Assembly (NCBI RefSeq): GCF_000004195.4
Contig: NC_030677.2
Span: 58,348,222-58,412,221 of the forward strand
Source: Xenopus tropicalis
Taxonomy: Eukaryota > Chordata > Amphibia > Anura > Pipidae
Length of the DNA stretch: 64,000 bases
Reading direction: 5' to 3'
The position numbers and the translations under genes are program-made. The notes below the pieces were generated by a model, which saw nothing but the letters and a program-made list of their open reading frames with translations, made no database searches and was not told the DNA's origin. This document shows, in pieces, positions 23,492-34,900 of the stretch. Numbering within the stretch: position 1 is the stretch's first letter; each line of letters opens with the position of its first letter.

Positions 23492-23998
23492 GGGGCTGAT
23501 TTACTTACCCACGAACGGGTCGAATGGAGTCCGATTGCGTTTTTTTCGTAATGATCGGTACTTTGCGATTTTTTCGTATGTTTTGCGATTTTTTCGGATT
23601 CTTTACGAATTTTTCGGATCCAATACGATTTTTGCGTAAAAACGCGAGTTTTTCGTATCCATTACGAAAGTTGCGTAAAAAGTTGCGCATTTTTCGTAGC
23701 GTTAAAACTTACGTGAAAAGTTGCGCATTTTTCGTAGCGTTAAAACTTAACGCTACGAAAAATGCGCAACTTTTCGCGTAAGTTTTAACGCTACGCAAAA
23801 TGCGCAACTTTTTACGCAACTTTCGTAATGGATAGGAAAACTCGCGTTTTTACGCAAAAATCGTATTGGATCCGAAAAATTCGTAAAGAATCCGAAAAAA
23901 TACGCAAAACATACGAAAAAATCGCAAAGTACCGATCATTACGAAAAAAACGCAATCGGACTCCATTCGACCCGTTCGTGGGTAAGTAAATCAGCCCC
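23492..23998. mobile_element. CpG-rich near-perfect palindromic element
   Basis: 507 bp: ggggctgatttacttaccca at the left is mirrored by gggtaagtaaatcagcccc at the right, and the arms pair along about 250 bp to a centre near 23745 (gcgttaaaacttaacgc). Differences between arms are few. Both sides are flanked by tat. CpG dinucleotides are very frequent (tacgaaaaatgcgcaac repeats). Open frames on both strands through the arms are artefacts. Confidence 0.9.
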
Positions 23999-24001
23999 TA
24001 T

Positions 24002-25164
24002 ATGTTTATGCTGCCAGAGTAGACAGGCTTCAAAAAAGTGGAATTATGGGAAATGTAGTGTGCATAGTGAATAAAACCAGACTGTACTTTTTCACTGCAT
24101 TGGTAAGGGAAGCTTTTGGGACTCTCTGTTTGGTGGTTCCTTGGTTGGGTAAAGGAATGTGTGGGCAGTAATAGAGTTGATGATTAAAGCACCCATTAAG
24201 GTTCTTTAAAGATCTGACCTTTTCCTTCACTTCCCTAAATGTAGACCAATTTAAAGTTTGTTTTATTTTTTTCCCTATTTGCAAAAAAGTACTATGATTC
24301 AACCCCAAGTTAGCCACAGTACATAAATACATACAGTTCAGTGTTTTTTGACACTGTGGATATAAAAGCTACAACAGTATTAATCTTTACTCTACTAGGT
24401 TAGGTGGTGATAAGGAAAAGTGCTCTTGGCCTATTTTCCCTTGGCATTATTAGCTATTGGACAGTGATCAGTTACATATCCATTTTCCCAGACTGACTAA
24501 ATCATTTCCACATGCCAGGCAACTAATAAAGGAAGGTTCTTTAAATTCACATGATGAAACATAAACTAGATTCAGAGCTGCTACAAATCTTCATTTTGCG
24601 CTGGTTCCAGAAAGGCACCTTGCCCTTTTAAATTGCTCTTTAGTAAAGAGGAACAGTCCCTTCCAAGCCATTTATGTGGTGAACACATTTTTAGAGCTGC
24701 ATCCAAGGGGGTGTGAGTACAAAACTACAGAATACCGAGGAGGTGCACTGACTGGATGGAAAAGGTTGACTTTACTAGATGTTCAGAACTGGTGTCTGCC
24801 AAGGAAATACATTGTTTTGAATTGAAATGTTTTGAACATTTTCTAATAAAAAGTCACTCCAAACTATTGCCCTAATGAGATACCTAACTACATAGGAATT
24901 TTGATGGAAGACAGAAGTGTTAGCAGGAATCTATGACTTGCAAACAACATTAGTTCTAGGGATAGGATTACTACCTAGTAACAGCTTATGAGTTTGGCTG
25001 CAGCCTCCCGAAGATATGCTGGAAAAATGTATTTTACCACTGCATTCTCTTCCTGATGTGCTTCTGCCTTTAAAGAAAAGCTATACCCCCAAACAATGCA
25101 GGTCTCTATAAAAATATATTGCATAAACAAGCTTATATGTAAAACCCTGTTTCATCTAAATAAG
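24002..25164. other. AT-rich DNA; inverted partner of 25.85 kb
   Basis: The tract 24929-24993 (aggaatctatgacttgcaaa, ttctagggataggattacta) is an inverted relative of 25850-25915. The minus-strand 100-residue frame at 24030-24332 has no domain signature. Confidence 0.45.
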
Positions 25165-25570
25165 CCAGGTTCCCCTTCCACTGGCAGCATAGGGCAGGCA
25201 GAGTGTGGCACACACAGACAGCATAGGGTAAGTAGAGTATGGTATACACAGGCAGCACAGGGCAGGCAGAGTATGGCACACCCAGGTAGCATAGGGCAGG
25301 CAGAGTATGGCACACACAGGCAGCATAGGGCAGGCAGAGTATGGTACACATAGGCAGCATAGGGCAGGCAGAGTATGGCTCACAAAGGCAGCATAGGGTA
25401 GGCACAGTATGGCGCACACAGGCAGCATAGGGTAGGCAGACTATGGTACACACAGGCAGCATAGGGTAGGCAGAGTATGGCACACACAGGCAGCATAGGG
25501 CAGGCAAAGTGTGGCACACACAGGCAGCATGGGGTAGGCAGAGTATGGCATACACAGGCAGCATAGGGCC
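25165..25570 (-). repeat. 34-bp minisatellite, about 11 units (copy 3)
   Basis: Units reading ggcagcatagggcaggcaga then gtatggcacacaca are the reverse complement of the unit at 9869 and 13437. The left flank (ccaggttccccttccactgg) matches, inverted, the sequence that follows the array in copy 1, so it is carried by the same hAT-like element. Three overlapping minus-strand frames are open through it, showing that it is not a gene. Confidence 0.9.
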
Positions 25571-27729
25571 TATAGAAATAGATAATTATAGCATTTAACT
25601 ACCCATATCATACCATTTACTATAAAATTAACCAAAGCAGACTGAAGGTAGACTAATTAAGTACATTCAGAATTATGAAAGTAGCATTCTTTCAAGTTGT
25701 CCTTGGGTTTCTATTGATAATCCATGTCTTTCCTAGAATTGTGGTTTAAGCCAAGAGAGACAAAAAGAAGAATTCACTAGGTAAGCACAACTGCTAGGAA
25801 CTCTGGAAGGAACTGCATGTAATTTAAGGGCGGGACAAGGGTGGGTGCTGTTGCTAGGTGGCAATCCCTTTCCCTAGAACAAATGTTTATTGCAAGTCAT
25901 AGATTCCTGGAAAAACATTTTGCCACCTAGCAACAGCTAATGGGTAATACTTCCTCTTAAGGAATAAGTTCTGTGTAAATAAATTAAGTATAATTGAGTA
26001 TATAAATTGAGTCCTTTAACTATACACACCAATGAATTATAAGGAATTATCAATTATACATAAGAATGTTATGTATAATTCAACTACACTGCAAAAATAC
26101 ATTTTTGTGATTCCAAGGATAATGTCATACATAACCAAGGTTCAGAAAATGTGTATGAGAGAGACTTCTTCTCCTATTGCTGAGAAAACTATGGCTAGAA
26201 GACTTGCTCATTTTATGGATAATGAGCTCAAGTCAGGAGAGTTATCAGACACCTTTCAAAGGAAGGACAACATGAGTTTGATACCCTACATGAATTCATA
26301 ATGAGAATAGACTTGCCTTTGTAGAGGAGACACTTACAGTTTGTTGTATATCAATGTTTTATAACTTACTGATATAATAAAGCCATTGCAGAATGATATG
26401 TTTGCAAAAAGGAAATGCAAAACCTAAGTTAAATATTAAGGTAAGACCAACTGGATATATTGGGGCACAATTATATCCTTAGCTTATGAAAAGTAAAGAG
26501 AAAAACTGAATTATCTAACTGTTTTAGGGGCTGTCAACCACAAAGAATAGGTACATTTCTGTAAAAACTCCTAGGGCCTGAGGGCATTTTGTTATAAACC
26601 TGAGGGAACTTTGAGATTATGAAACATTTGTTGCAAGATATGCCATATTTTGGAAAGTTAATGGAAATACTATACTGACATCTGTTGCCCTGTCCTGATG
26701 TATGTTCACAAGTGCTCTGTGAATCAGTGCTAGGAGAGGCACAAAAGCCTGACAGGATCTGCCAAGAAAAATAAAATTTGTTGTCTGTACATGCCACATA
26801 GTGACGTATCCTCAAAACAAACTTTGTTAGATGTTTATGCTGGGAGATTACATATAGTAAACTTTGTAGTTACTATATGTCTGAGCTAGTCTGTCTGCTA
26901 TTTCTTTAAATGTTTTCAATATGTTTTTATGAAGGGCCTGTCTCTGAAGCAGAACTTCCTTTTTGCACAGAAATAATACGGCTTTCCTGTTGACCATCGG
27001 AAGAACTGGGACTAGATTTACTAGTGTAAAGTTCAATCAAACTGCAAATTTGGCAGCCATGAACTCTAGTATACAGTATGTACTGTATGTGGTATTGGTC
27101 TGTATTGGGGACCAGAACTCTTTTACTGTTCTTGGTTTGTAAAACTCCCCCAAACTGAATGAATGATTTGATTGGTTGCGACTACACGGTCTGGAAGTTT
27201 TTCTATGTTGGAAAGGAACTTTAAGGTTTTGTTTTTTGTTTTGTTTCATTTTGTTTTTGGTTCCAGTAGCTAGCTTTTATAAGTTCTTTCCAAAGGCTCA
27301 TTCCTTCAGTAGAAAGTTCAAGAGAAATTAAAAATCTCTGCACAGAAGTGAAGCTTCGTGGGAGACTTGAGCTAGCTCCAGGAGACAGGCAATGCTTGCT
27401 ACCAGTCAGTTTACAGTAATGTGCTTCTAAAATATTATAACTGTCTTATAAGATTGTCTCTGTGGGTATCTTAAGAGTTAAGGTGAACCTGTTACAATTA
27501 AACCTCATAAATGGCTGTTGTTGGATCTAGTACTGATTGTATCTGAGTGTATTAAAACTGGAACTCTGCTAGCAGTCAGAACATCTGACCTTCTACCATC
27601 TGGTGTAATTTACTACTGAAAGATTATTCAAGTAACACAGAAAAGACATTCCCTACTGTGCGGGTGATGTGCTACTGCTTTCATAATTCTTGAGAAAGCA
27701 TAGGGCACTTATGATAGCAAATACCATTA
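25571..27729. other. Unclassified DNA
   Basis: An inverted tggcaa.../...ttgccacctagcaac pair (25850-25935) is the only structure seen. The tract around 26500-27650 has several unrelated short frames on the minus strand and a 'tttgttttttgttttgttt' run; I could not assign it to a gene or retroelement. Confidence 0.4.
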
Positions 27730-27737
27730 CATATCAT

Positions 27738-28042
27738 CAGGGCCGGATTTACAAATTTGCCGCCCCGAGGCCGCCCCCTGTCGCACGCCCCCCCCCCCCC
27801 GAGTGCGCATGTGTGAACAGGGGGGGGGGGTGCGCGCATGCTCAAACGGGGGTTGCAAGTGCGCATGCGCGAATAGCGGGAGGGGGCGGGGTTTGCAAGT
27901 GCGCATGCGCCATAGGCCAAACTTGCATACGGAGCAGTGGGGAGAAGTCCCCATTGCTCCGTATGGGAACACATACGGCGGCCCCCAGGTTTCTGCCGCC
28001 CTAGGCCTGGGCATTTGTGGCCTCTCCACAAATCCGGGCCTG
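27738..28042. mobile_element. GC/CpG-rich hAT MITE with 8-bp target duplication
   Basis: The element runs from CAGGGCCGGATTTACAAAT to the mirrored CACAAATCCGGGCCTG. Exact 8-bp duplications catatcat flank it (27730-27737, 28043-28050), diagnostic of hAT. The interior has poly-C and poly-G runs, repeated 'gtgcgcatgcgc' words and an inverted 'catacggagca.../...tgctccgtatg' pair. Four open frames on both strands over the GC-rich core are artefacts of its base composition. Confidence 0.9.
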
Positions 28043-28050
28043 CATATCAT

Positions 28051-28507
28051 CTGTAAAAAAATGTACTCCAATAAAAGCTTAGTAACTGCCTGTGGGGAGA
28101 GTCACCTAAGGACCTAATTGCAAGTGTCCTCTAAGTATATCTATATTGCCTACTAGCCAGCATGAAGAATAGTTGGAAGATCTATTAATCCTTTATTCTG
28201 AAGCACATATATACATATTCACATAACAGGTCCAACAGCCAACAGCTTTATTTTTGCATTCAGCAAGTGACCTGTCCTAGCTTTTTAACAAAAAACGGGG
28301 AACTGACCCAGCGTCTCCTAAATGGATCTCCTAAAGAGATGTTCCCTCTTTCGAAAGCATTTTATAAGACGCTGTCTAGTATTTTTGCATGAGAAGGATA
28401 CAATACAGATAGATGTACAGGTAATATCTGGATAGACAGAGCCTTTTTTACTGCCCTCAATACCAGGGATCTGATGTAATGTTTAACCAATGCATTGCCT
28501 TTCCTGA
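28051..28507. other. AT-rich DNA, nothing recognised
   Basis: No repeat end, gene or structure identified. Confidence 0.4.
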
Positions 28508-28627
28508 TATTTGGAGCTACTAGTAGCAGCTACTTTTTCATGGCTACTAAACTTCAAAAAATACCTTGCCATAGAGTCATAGACAAAACCGCTAAGGCAC
28601 ACGTAGCACTGCGTGTCTTCACCCTTA
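28508..28627. mobile_element. MITE fragment of the 'gtgaagacacacagagc' family
   Basis: The blocks ggagctactagtagcagcta and gcgtgtcttcaccctta match the intact copy at 41675-41879. The left terminus is missing. Confidence 0.6.
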
Positions 28628-28740
28628 TAGAGAAGGTGATAGTGGCAAGAAGGATATTTTGTTGTGTTGGTAAGCATAATAGCCCTGTTCAATATGTGGA
28701 AGTATCATGAACTCTTCCCTACACTATATCCATACAGTAT

Positions 28741-29040
28741 TTATTGAAGCGCTTTGTAAAGTGAGGCCAAACATGCAGGAGGAAGTAACATTAGGGTAGA
28801 GTTAGAGCCCTCAGGGAGGGCATTCCAAATGTAAGGGGCAGCAAGGCAGAAAGGTTTAAGGCGGGAAACAGCAGTAGTAGTGGGAATCGCAACCAAGCGG
28901 TTGCTCTGCGAGGAACGGAGGAGTCGGCCAGGAATGTACAGAGACACAAGAGAAGAGATGTAGTGAGGAGCAGAGGAATGGAGGGCTTTGAAGGTTAAGA
29001 GGAGTTTATAAGATATTCTTTGTTTAATGGGAAGGGGGCC
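28741..29040 (-). pseudogene. L2 LINE reverse-transcriptase ORF, C-terminal fragment
   Basis: The minus strand reads PIKQRISYKLLLTFKALHSS (from about 29035 downward), then RLLRSS and APYIWNALPEG, the conserved C-terminus of L2/CR1-clade ORF2 ('lRSS...aP.lWN.LP'). It stays open from about 29035 to the stop near 28741. The reverse transcriptase catalytic part is absent, so this is a 5'-truncated insertion, the usual fate of LINEs. The methionine at 28947 is internal, not a start. Confidence 0.8.
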
Positions 29041-29454
29041 ATTTAATATTTACTTAATTTAATAAGCCATTATTTAAATTCTTTTTTCTCTGCAAACTCA
29101 CTCTGGACCTATTCCATTCAGATTCCCAAACAATTAATTTATGAGTGAAGCCTGTGCCAAAATCCTGGGAATCATTGTCTGTAGAGAGAGAGCTCCTACA
29201 GTGTACAGGGTGCTGAACTGCAAAATATGTGCGGGAAAAAGTCACAGAAAAGTTGCAAAACTGCAACTTTTTTGAATTGTTGCACCAAAACCTCTACTTT
29301 TTCAAATTGTCACACAAAAAACAGCTTCAAAAATCCATTACCTCTAAAGTAGGATCCTCCAGGGACATCTACCATTGACTTCTACATAGACTTATCAAGT
29401 TTTTAGGCATTTTGTCAGATAGTAAATCTTGAGAAAGTCACTACTTTTTTTTTC

Positions 29455-30344
29455 TTAAAGGACAAGGAAATGTTCTTATAAAGTAACACTTATTCTAGAG
29501 GCATTTGTGTAAAGTACTCACTGTACAGCTTGATTCCCAGATCACTGCTTTCTAGAGGCATTTGTGTAAAGTACTCACTGTACAGCTTGATTCCCAGATC
29601 ACTGCTTTCTTGTCTCTGATATAGCGCTGGCAGCCTGCAGCAGTCTGAAGACTCCAGTGACATCCCTGAATCTATGCCCCTCTGCCAGCGGCAGCCCACA
29701 ATGGGAGATCCCCTTCCCATTAAAATGCGCGTCTTAGTACTGCCCTCTAAACGCCCCCAGCCAATGACAAGCGGAACCGCCATTGCCATAGCAACGCGTG
29801 TCCACAACTAATTCATTAGTTTCTTCTGTGCTACCAGGGCATTCACATAGCGCGAGCAGTGCGCAGCGAGGGGCAGAATAATTTCCTACAGGTTTTCTGT
29901 ACAATTGCTACGGTGAGCAAACAAAAGTCATATAAGGAACTAAATAGAGCACTTTACAATTGTTTATATTGATTTTTAATAGCATTTTCTACATATACTC
30001 CTTGTCTACATCCAAACACTGTATATATTGGGCATGTGTCAAATACATGACGAGTGAGCTGTGTGGGGAGTGGCTCTGTTTGAATATATAAGAAAACAGC
30101 AAGGACGGGTGCGCGCCTAGGCTCAGGGGGAGGGAATTCTGCACATGCTCAGTACAGACGTTGAGGGAAAGGAAGTGGGCATTCCTTTTCAAAGATGGTT
30201 TCACTGAAACGAGTATGTAGCATGCAGTAAGTGTAACTCTGTAAATCTTTCATTAGGCAAGCCAGAAATATAGCGTTTTTACTTAACAATAGTAGTACTA
30301 TTGAATAGTGTGCTTAGTAAAATTTGACTTTCATTCTCCTTTAA
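29455..30344. mobile_element. Long T2-type element with TTAA ends
   Basis: 890 bp between ttaaaggacaaggaaatgtt and gactttcattctcctttaa, inverted ends with TTAA at both. It includes a perfect 57-bp tandem duplication (29495-29608). No transposase frame was found. It is unusually long for this MITE type, so an internal nested insertion is possible. Confidence 0.7.
29495..29608 (+). repeat. Perfect 57-bp tandem duplication
   Basis: Two identical 57-bp units starting ctagaggcatttgtgtaaag at 29495 and 29552. Because 57 is a multiple of three, the overlapping minus-strand frame shows a 19-residue repeat; that frame has no known domain. Confidence 0.95.
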
Positions 30345-30416
30345 GCGCTAAAAAATCAGAGTGTTAGTAAATAGCCCCCTTCATTTAACTCCAAATGGAG
30401 AAGAGATATTTTTCCA

Positions 30417-30940
30417 TTAAAGCGGACCTGTCACCCTAAGAAATAATTACAAATTGTTTTCTATTGTCTTTGTCAAGAAAAATAAATTTCAGTTACACTA
30501 TATAAATTATTTTAAACATGTTTCCTTTAGCACTGGAATTCACAATTGCAGATAACAGGCAGGCTCCATTTTGTGGACACTGTTATTAAGGCAAGCTTTG
30601 CATTCTGCTAAAATCTTGTTTCTGTGCCAGTATGGGGGGGCCTGATACCCATATCCATGTGCTGGTTACACAATTAGATGGTGAGGAGGGAGGGGGAATG
30701 TGAGGAGTGCAGTGACATCTAATAAGTTCTGAATTGAAAGTGAAAGTAACTGTCTGCCCCACCCCTATGCCTAAGGCATAGAGGCGGGTCAGGAAATATA
30801 TGATTGACAGCTGGGACTTTTAAATGCTTATATTATGGGTACGGATATGTTAAGAAAAAAATTACTTTGGGTTACACATTTAATTTGAAAATAACTTTTA
30901 TTATACATCTTTTTATGTCTGGGTGACAGGTCCACTTTAA
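30417..30940 (+). mobile_element. Kolobok-type MITE with intact ends
   Basis: 524 bp, starting TTAAAGCGGACCTGTCACCC and ending GGGTGACAGGTCCACTTTAA, 20-bp inverted ends with one mismatch and TTAA on each side. Inside is the ctatgcctaaggcatag palindrome. The diverged copy at 1964-2452 is inverted relative to this one. Confidence 0.9.
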
Positions 30941-31255
30941 AACTCTTTGTTTTGTCTTAGCAGTATCCATGTGGGACTGAACCCTTCCTGAGGCAGTCAA
31001 ATGAATAGGAAATTAAGCAGAGTCTACTATTGCTCGTTTGCCTCAGAACAGAGAAATGACTCTCGTCATGTTTAAAGGATATTACACAGGAAACTGAGGT
31101 GGAACCATTATGAAATCTGTAGCAGATAAAGAATCTGCATCCTCCATGAATGCTGAGGTAAAAATCTTTAGCTACTCCCCTTATATGATGTCACACTGCT
31201 CTATACTGTTCAATTAGCCAACCTCTTGCTTACTGAGTTCAGTATCCAGAAATCT
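30941..31255. other. Spacer DNA, nothing recognised
   Basis: No repeat end or coding signature seen. Confidence 0.4.
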
Positions 31256-31612
31256 AGCAAACAGATTTGGACTGAGAATCAAAATAGGCCCTGGCATGTC
31301 AGGTACACCAGGTATCTATGCCATCGTATAGAAGCCCCTCTGGCAAAAAAGGAAAGGGAAAGTTTAAACCATTGTAATATGGCATTGCAATGTGGCTGTG
31401 GGGCTGTGCCCATAAAATTCATACAGAGACAAGAGGTTCTCTGCACAAGGCCCAGAGTGGAATCTGTGGATTCTGTGAAATACCAGAGGGGCTGCTGTAA
31501 GATGCCATAGACAGTCACTAATTAGTGGCGGTATGGGGGCTGTTTGAGTCTCCGTGTACTTGAAATGCCAGGGCCTATTTTGAATCCCAGTCCAGACCTG
31601 CTCTGCACTCAC
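31256..31612. mobile_element. Inverted-end repeat ('aggccctggcatttcaag' family)
   Basis: The left part gaatcaaaataggccctggc is mirrored by gccagggcctattttgaatc at the right. Between them, 'gcccctctggca' and 'cagaggggctgctgtaagat' form a second inverted pair. A one-sided copy lies at 43142-43310. Frames on both strands are repeat-derived. Confidence 0.65.
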
Positions 31613-32410
31613 CCATCATCAATATATATAGGCCATTAAGACATTCTGTGCAGTAAGCTACTAAGAAATATCCTCTCATTTAAACAAAACAGGGATTGTT
31701 TGTCCACATATTGCAGTATATTCAAGATGGCCAACTACGTCAAAGTCATTCCTGGTCTGCGCAGTCCCACACTCACTTTCATCTGATTTATTAAGCGCAA
31801 CCCCTCTGGCATTTGCCAGAACCTTATTAATTTTGTTGTTTTTCTATTTCTGTAATATTCTTTCCATTAATTTATGCTATAATATACACCCTAAGGTGCC
31901 ATGAGAGAATTGATTTATTATTGCATTTCTACCCTTTTTTATAATATCCCTGCCAAACACAAAAGGGGGGGTAATATCCCTGCCAAACACAAAAGGGGGG
32001 GCTTCATTTGTACTCTTCTTCCATTTCATATCCTATGATTTTCTCATGCTTTTGAAAACAAACTACAATTTTAGCTCCTTGAGATGGCAGAGCTTTGACC
32101 GAACATTTAAGTTTCTTCACATTATAAAAGACACTTAATAAACATATTGAATTTATTATTATTTAGAGATTTAGCATTTTAGAGGTTTCAGTATGACCAT
32201 AATCACTAGCCCATAAAGCTTGTATTTGACCCTTTTGACTGAAATGTGGTGTTTATTTTTGATTCATAAGATTCCAGCCTCCACATAATATCACTCTTGA
32301 CCATATATGTAGAAAATGTACATGAGATAATAAACAGACAAAGTTCTCAGCTCATTCATCTACCAAACAGAAACCAAATCTCATGATGGCAACGTTTTAT
32401 TAATATCATT
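31613..32410. other. AT-rich DNA with a 30-bp tandem duplication
   Basis: It holds the perfect duplication at 31942-32001. At 31786-31812 'cccctctggcatttgccaga' repeats a word found in the 43.2-kb copy of the neighbouring repeat family. Nothing else was recognised. Confidence 0.5.
31942..32001 (+). repeat. Perfect 30-bp tandem duplication
   Basis: Two identical adjacent units starting taatatccctgccaaacaca at 31942 and 31972, each ending in a G7 run. Confidence 0.95.
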
Positions 32411-32560
32411 GCCCAGCTGGTAACATAGTTACAAAGTTAAGTTGGGTTGAAAAAAGACCAAAGTCCATTAAGTTCAACTCTTCCAAGTGAACCCCAGTGC
32501 ACATATATACGCACACTCTTACCAACCTATCTATACACTCACATACATAAACTATATATA
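32411..32560 (-). mobile_element. Dispersed repeat 3' end ('acatagttactaagttaggttg' type)
   Basis: The tract 'acatagttacaaagttaagt' then 'ccattaagttcaactcttcc' is the inverse of the common Xenopus repeat end of which another copy lies at 61905-62225. It ends in AT-rich sequence against the next MITE. Probably a retroelement 3' end; class not determined. Confidence 0.5.
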
Positions 32561-32892
32561 TACAGGTATGAGACCCATTATACAGAATGCTTGGGACCTG
32601 GGGTTTTCCGGATAAGGGGTCTTTCCGTAATTCGGATCCCCTACCTTAAGTCTACTAATAAAATGATGTAAACAGTAATTAAACCCAATAGGATTGTTTT
32701 GGCCCGAATAAAGATTAATTATATCTTAGTTGGGATCAAGTACAAGGAACTGTTTTATTATTACAGAGAAAAAGAAAACCATTTTTAAAAATGTGAATTA
32801 TTTGATTAAAATGGAGCCTATGGCAGATGGTCTTTCCGTAATTCGGAACTTTGTGGATAATGGGTTTCCGGATAAGGGGTCCAATACCTGTA
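32561..32892 (+). mobile_element. 'tacaggtatgggacc' MITE, full length
   Basis: 332 bp from tacaggtatgagacccatta to ggggtccaatacctgta, with inverted termini. Sub-terminal ttccggataagggg words occur near both ends, along with two 'tctttccgtaattcgga' copies (32620-32637, 32830-32846). Both strands carry a short frame, both artefacts. This is the best-preserved member in the window. Confidence 0.85.
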
Positions 32893-34052
32893 TCAATATC
32901 TATACTAATTGTAGATTTTAGTATCACATTAGCATTGGGTATAATGCTTGTTTAGGAATCATCCAAGCCACAATTAAAGGCATTAATAGAATCTGCCAAG
33001 TGTCTTTGTGCCATAACACACCGCCTTACTAATATCACCCATGGACTGCAACAGAATTGTAATTACTTTTATGATATATGATTATTTAATTTTGACATTC
33101 TAATGATATTACAGATGATAAATGATGATTATAAAGCAATTGGTAAAATGTATACAGTATTACAAAATAATAGTGGAAAATGTTTAAATCGAACAACATC
33201 AATATATCACTAAAGAGTAAGATATTCCAAAATGTGCAGTCGTATTGCAGTCTTATTTTCTTTACCACTCTGCAGGTACATTGCACATAAATAATGTAGT
33301 TTATGTTCCTTGCTGTCTTGGCATATAATATATATAATATGCTTGATAAAGTGTTCAGGTCTGTTTATTTGACTTGTGGATGGGAAGCTTGGCTAGATTT
33401 ATATTTATATAAAAATTCTATGAGACAATGCATGGCTTGTTAAAGTGATATATTAAATCATTCCATTACATACACTATCTATGTACCAATATTAAAGAGA
33501 AACGATCAACCCCATATTTAAAGAGGCTTTCCTTTTAATGTATGTCTAATTAATTCTGGGCAGTTTCTTTGGCTAATAGTATCCCATTTCCATGAAATAT
33601 TGTAAATGTTATAGCACTGAGGGATTGTTTTATTGTTGGGCTTGTTTTTTTGAGACACATTTTTAATTTATCCTGTTATGAGTTGAAAACCAGCAGGATG
33701 CCAATAATGGGTATTAGAAGCACTTGGAACACTGTAGTCGGAATACTTTAGCATAAAGATAAATGGAGTGTCAGCCAAAAATCATGGCAAAACTGCACAA
33801 AGAATACTTGCCCTTCCATGCGCAAAAATTTAATTTTTTTTTTTCCCTTGTTAATGTATTGCAAAAATGTTATACAAAATAACTGTAATGCTTAATCATT
33901 TTTGTTCGTTATCACATGGAAGATGCATGTTTGTATTGTAGCCATCGAATACATATATAATAGACAAGAGCCATGAATATCTTGTCATTTATATTCTTAT
34001 AAATAGTGTATAATTATGTCATTGGTTATAATCAGTTCTTAGTGATGTAAAA
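32893..34052. other. AT-rich unique DNA
   Basis: No repeat end or coding signature. Short A/T runs only. Confidence 0.45.
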
Positions 34053-34192
34053 TATATTTATTCCATATTGGAGGCAAAACCAATTAATGTTTAAATATTT
34101 TTTTTTGGTTATCCAAACTATGGAAAGATCCTTTATCTGAAAAAACCCTGGGCATTCCTGAGCATTCTGGCTAACAGGTCCCATACCCCCAT
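34053..34192 (+). mobile_element. 'tacaggtatgggacc' MITE, right-half fragment
   Basis: It carries the tattggaggcaaaaccaatt and agcattctggctaacaggtc blocks in family order and ends cccataccc. The left half is missing. Confidence 0.7.
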
Positions 34193-34734
34193 TCATATTC
34201 CCAACTTTACATGCGAATGAGTTGCATTTGTTTATAATATAAAGCACAGGGGACCATTAAATTCTATGCACAATTTTGGGATGACATAAGGTATTTAAGT
34301 AAGCGATCTATCACAAATTGTAAAATATACATTCATGCTTGTGTTATAATGTCAAATGAATATTAACTTTTTTTATTATATTCTTCATTAAGTGATGCTT
34401 ACATACATATATGGTAAGTAAACAGTATCAACAAAAAGGTTATTTCAACATGAGAACAAGCATAGAAAAGGTTGTGTTTCTGTGTTGTCTGCTAAGGTTA
34501 TATATCCCATGAAGAGCTGAGCAGCTGAGCAGAGAAGTAAAGTACAGCCAGTTGGACTAAGGGCAAAGTATATATCACACTGATGGAAAAAGTCTGTATG
34601 CACAGAAAACAGGTATATCTGGCAGTGACTGGCAAAACAGAATGGATAATGAAAATAAATAACATATAAAAAAAGGAAAATTAGTCATACAAAAATCAAG
34701 TTTCTCCTAGCCTCAGTAGATGCCCATAGCACAC
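34193..34734. other. AT-rich DNA, nothing recognised
   Basis: No boundary or gene identified. Confidence 0.4.
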
Positions 34735-34900
34735 TGAGAATTTTCAGATGCCTAAAAATATCCAAGATGGCAGCTGGTTTGGACAGCTTTCAAGACATGG
34801 GTCATTACTGTCATACAACTGCTGAACCCCTGTGTGGCACAGTAAGTTCAGTATATAAAATATTCAAAACTCTAAAGACCCAGGGTGCTTGAGACTTTTG
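34735..34900 (+). mobile_element. Possible T2-type MITE fragment
   Basis: 'tccaagatggcagctggttt' followed by 'cacagtaagttcagtatata' resembles the interior of the abundant T2/Kolobok family seen intact at 2463-3007. Diverged, with no ends. Confidence 0.35.

Noticed and set aside
9869..25570. CRISPR-like array
   Set aside because: The units are contiguous with no unique spacers and the genome is a vertebrate.
26300..27700. Solo LTR or endogenous retrovirus
   Set aside because: There is some LTR-like spacing of a TATA-like and purine-rich sequence, but no paired terminal repeat, primer-binding site, target duplication or gag/pol frame could be shown.
27750..28000. CpG island or promoter with coding frames
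   Set aside because: The GC-rich block lies inside a hAT MITE with exact 8-bp duplications; frames are open on both strands because of composition.
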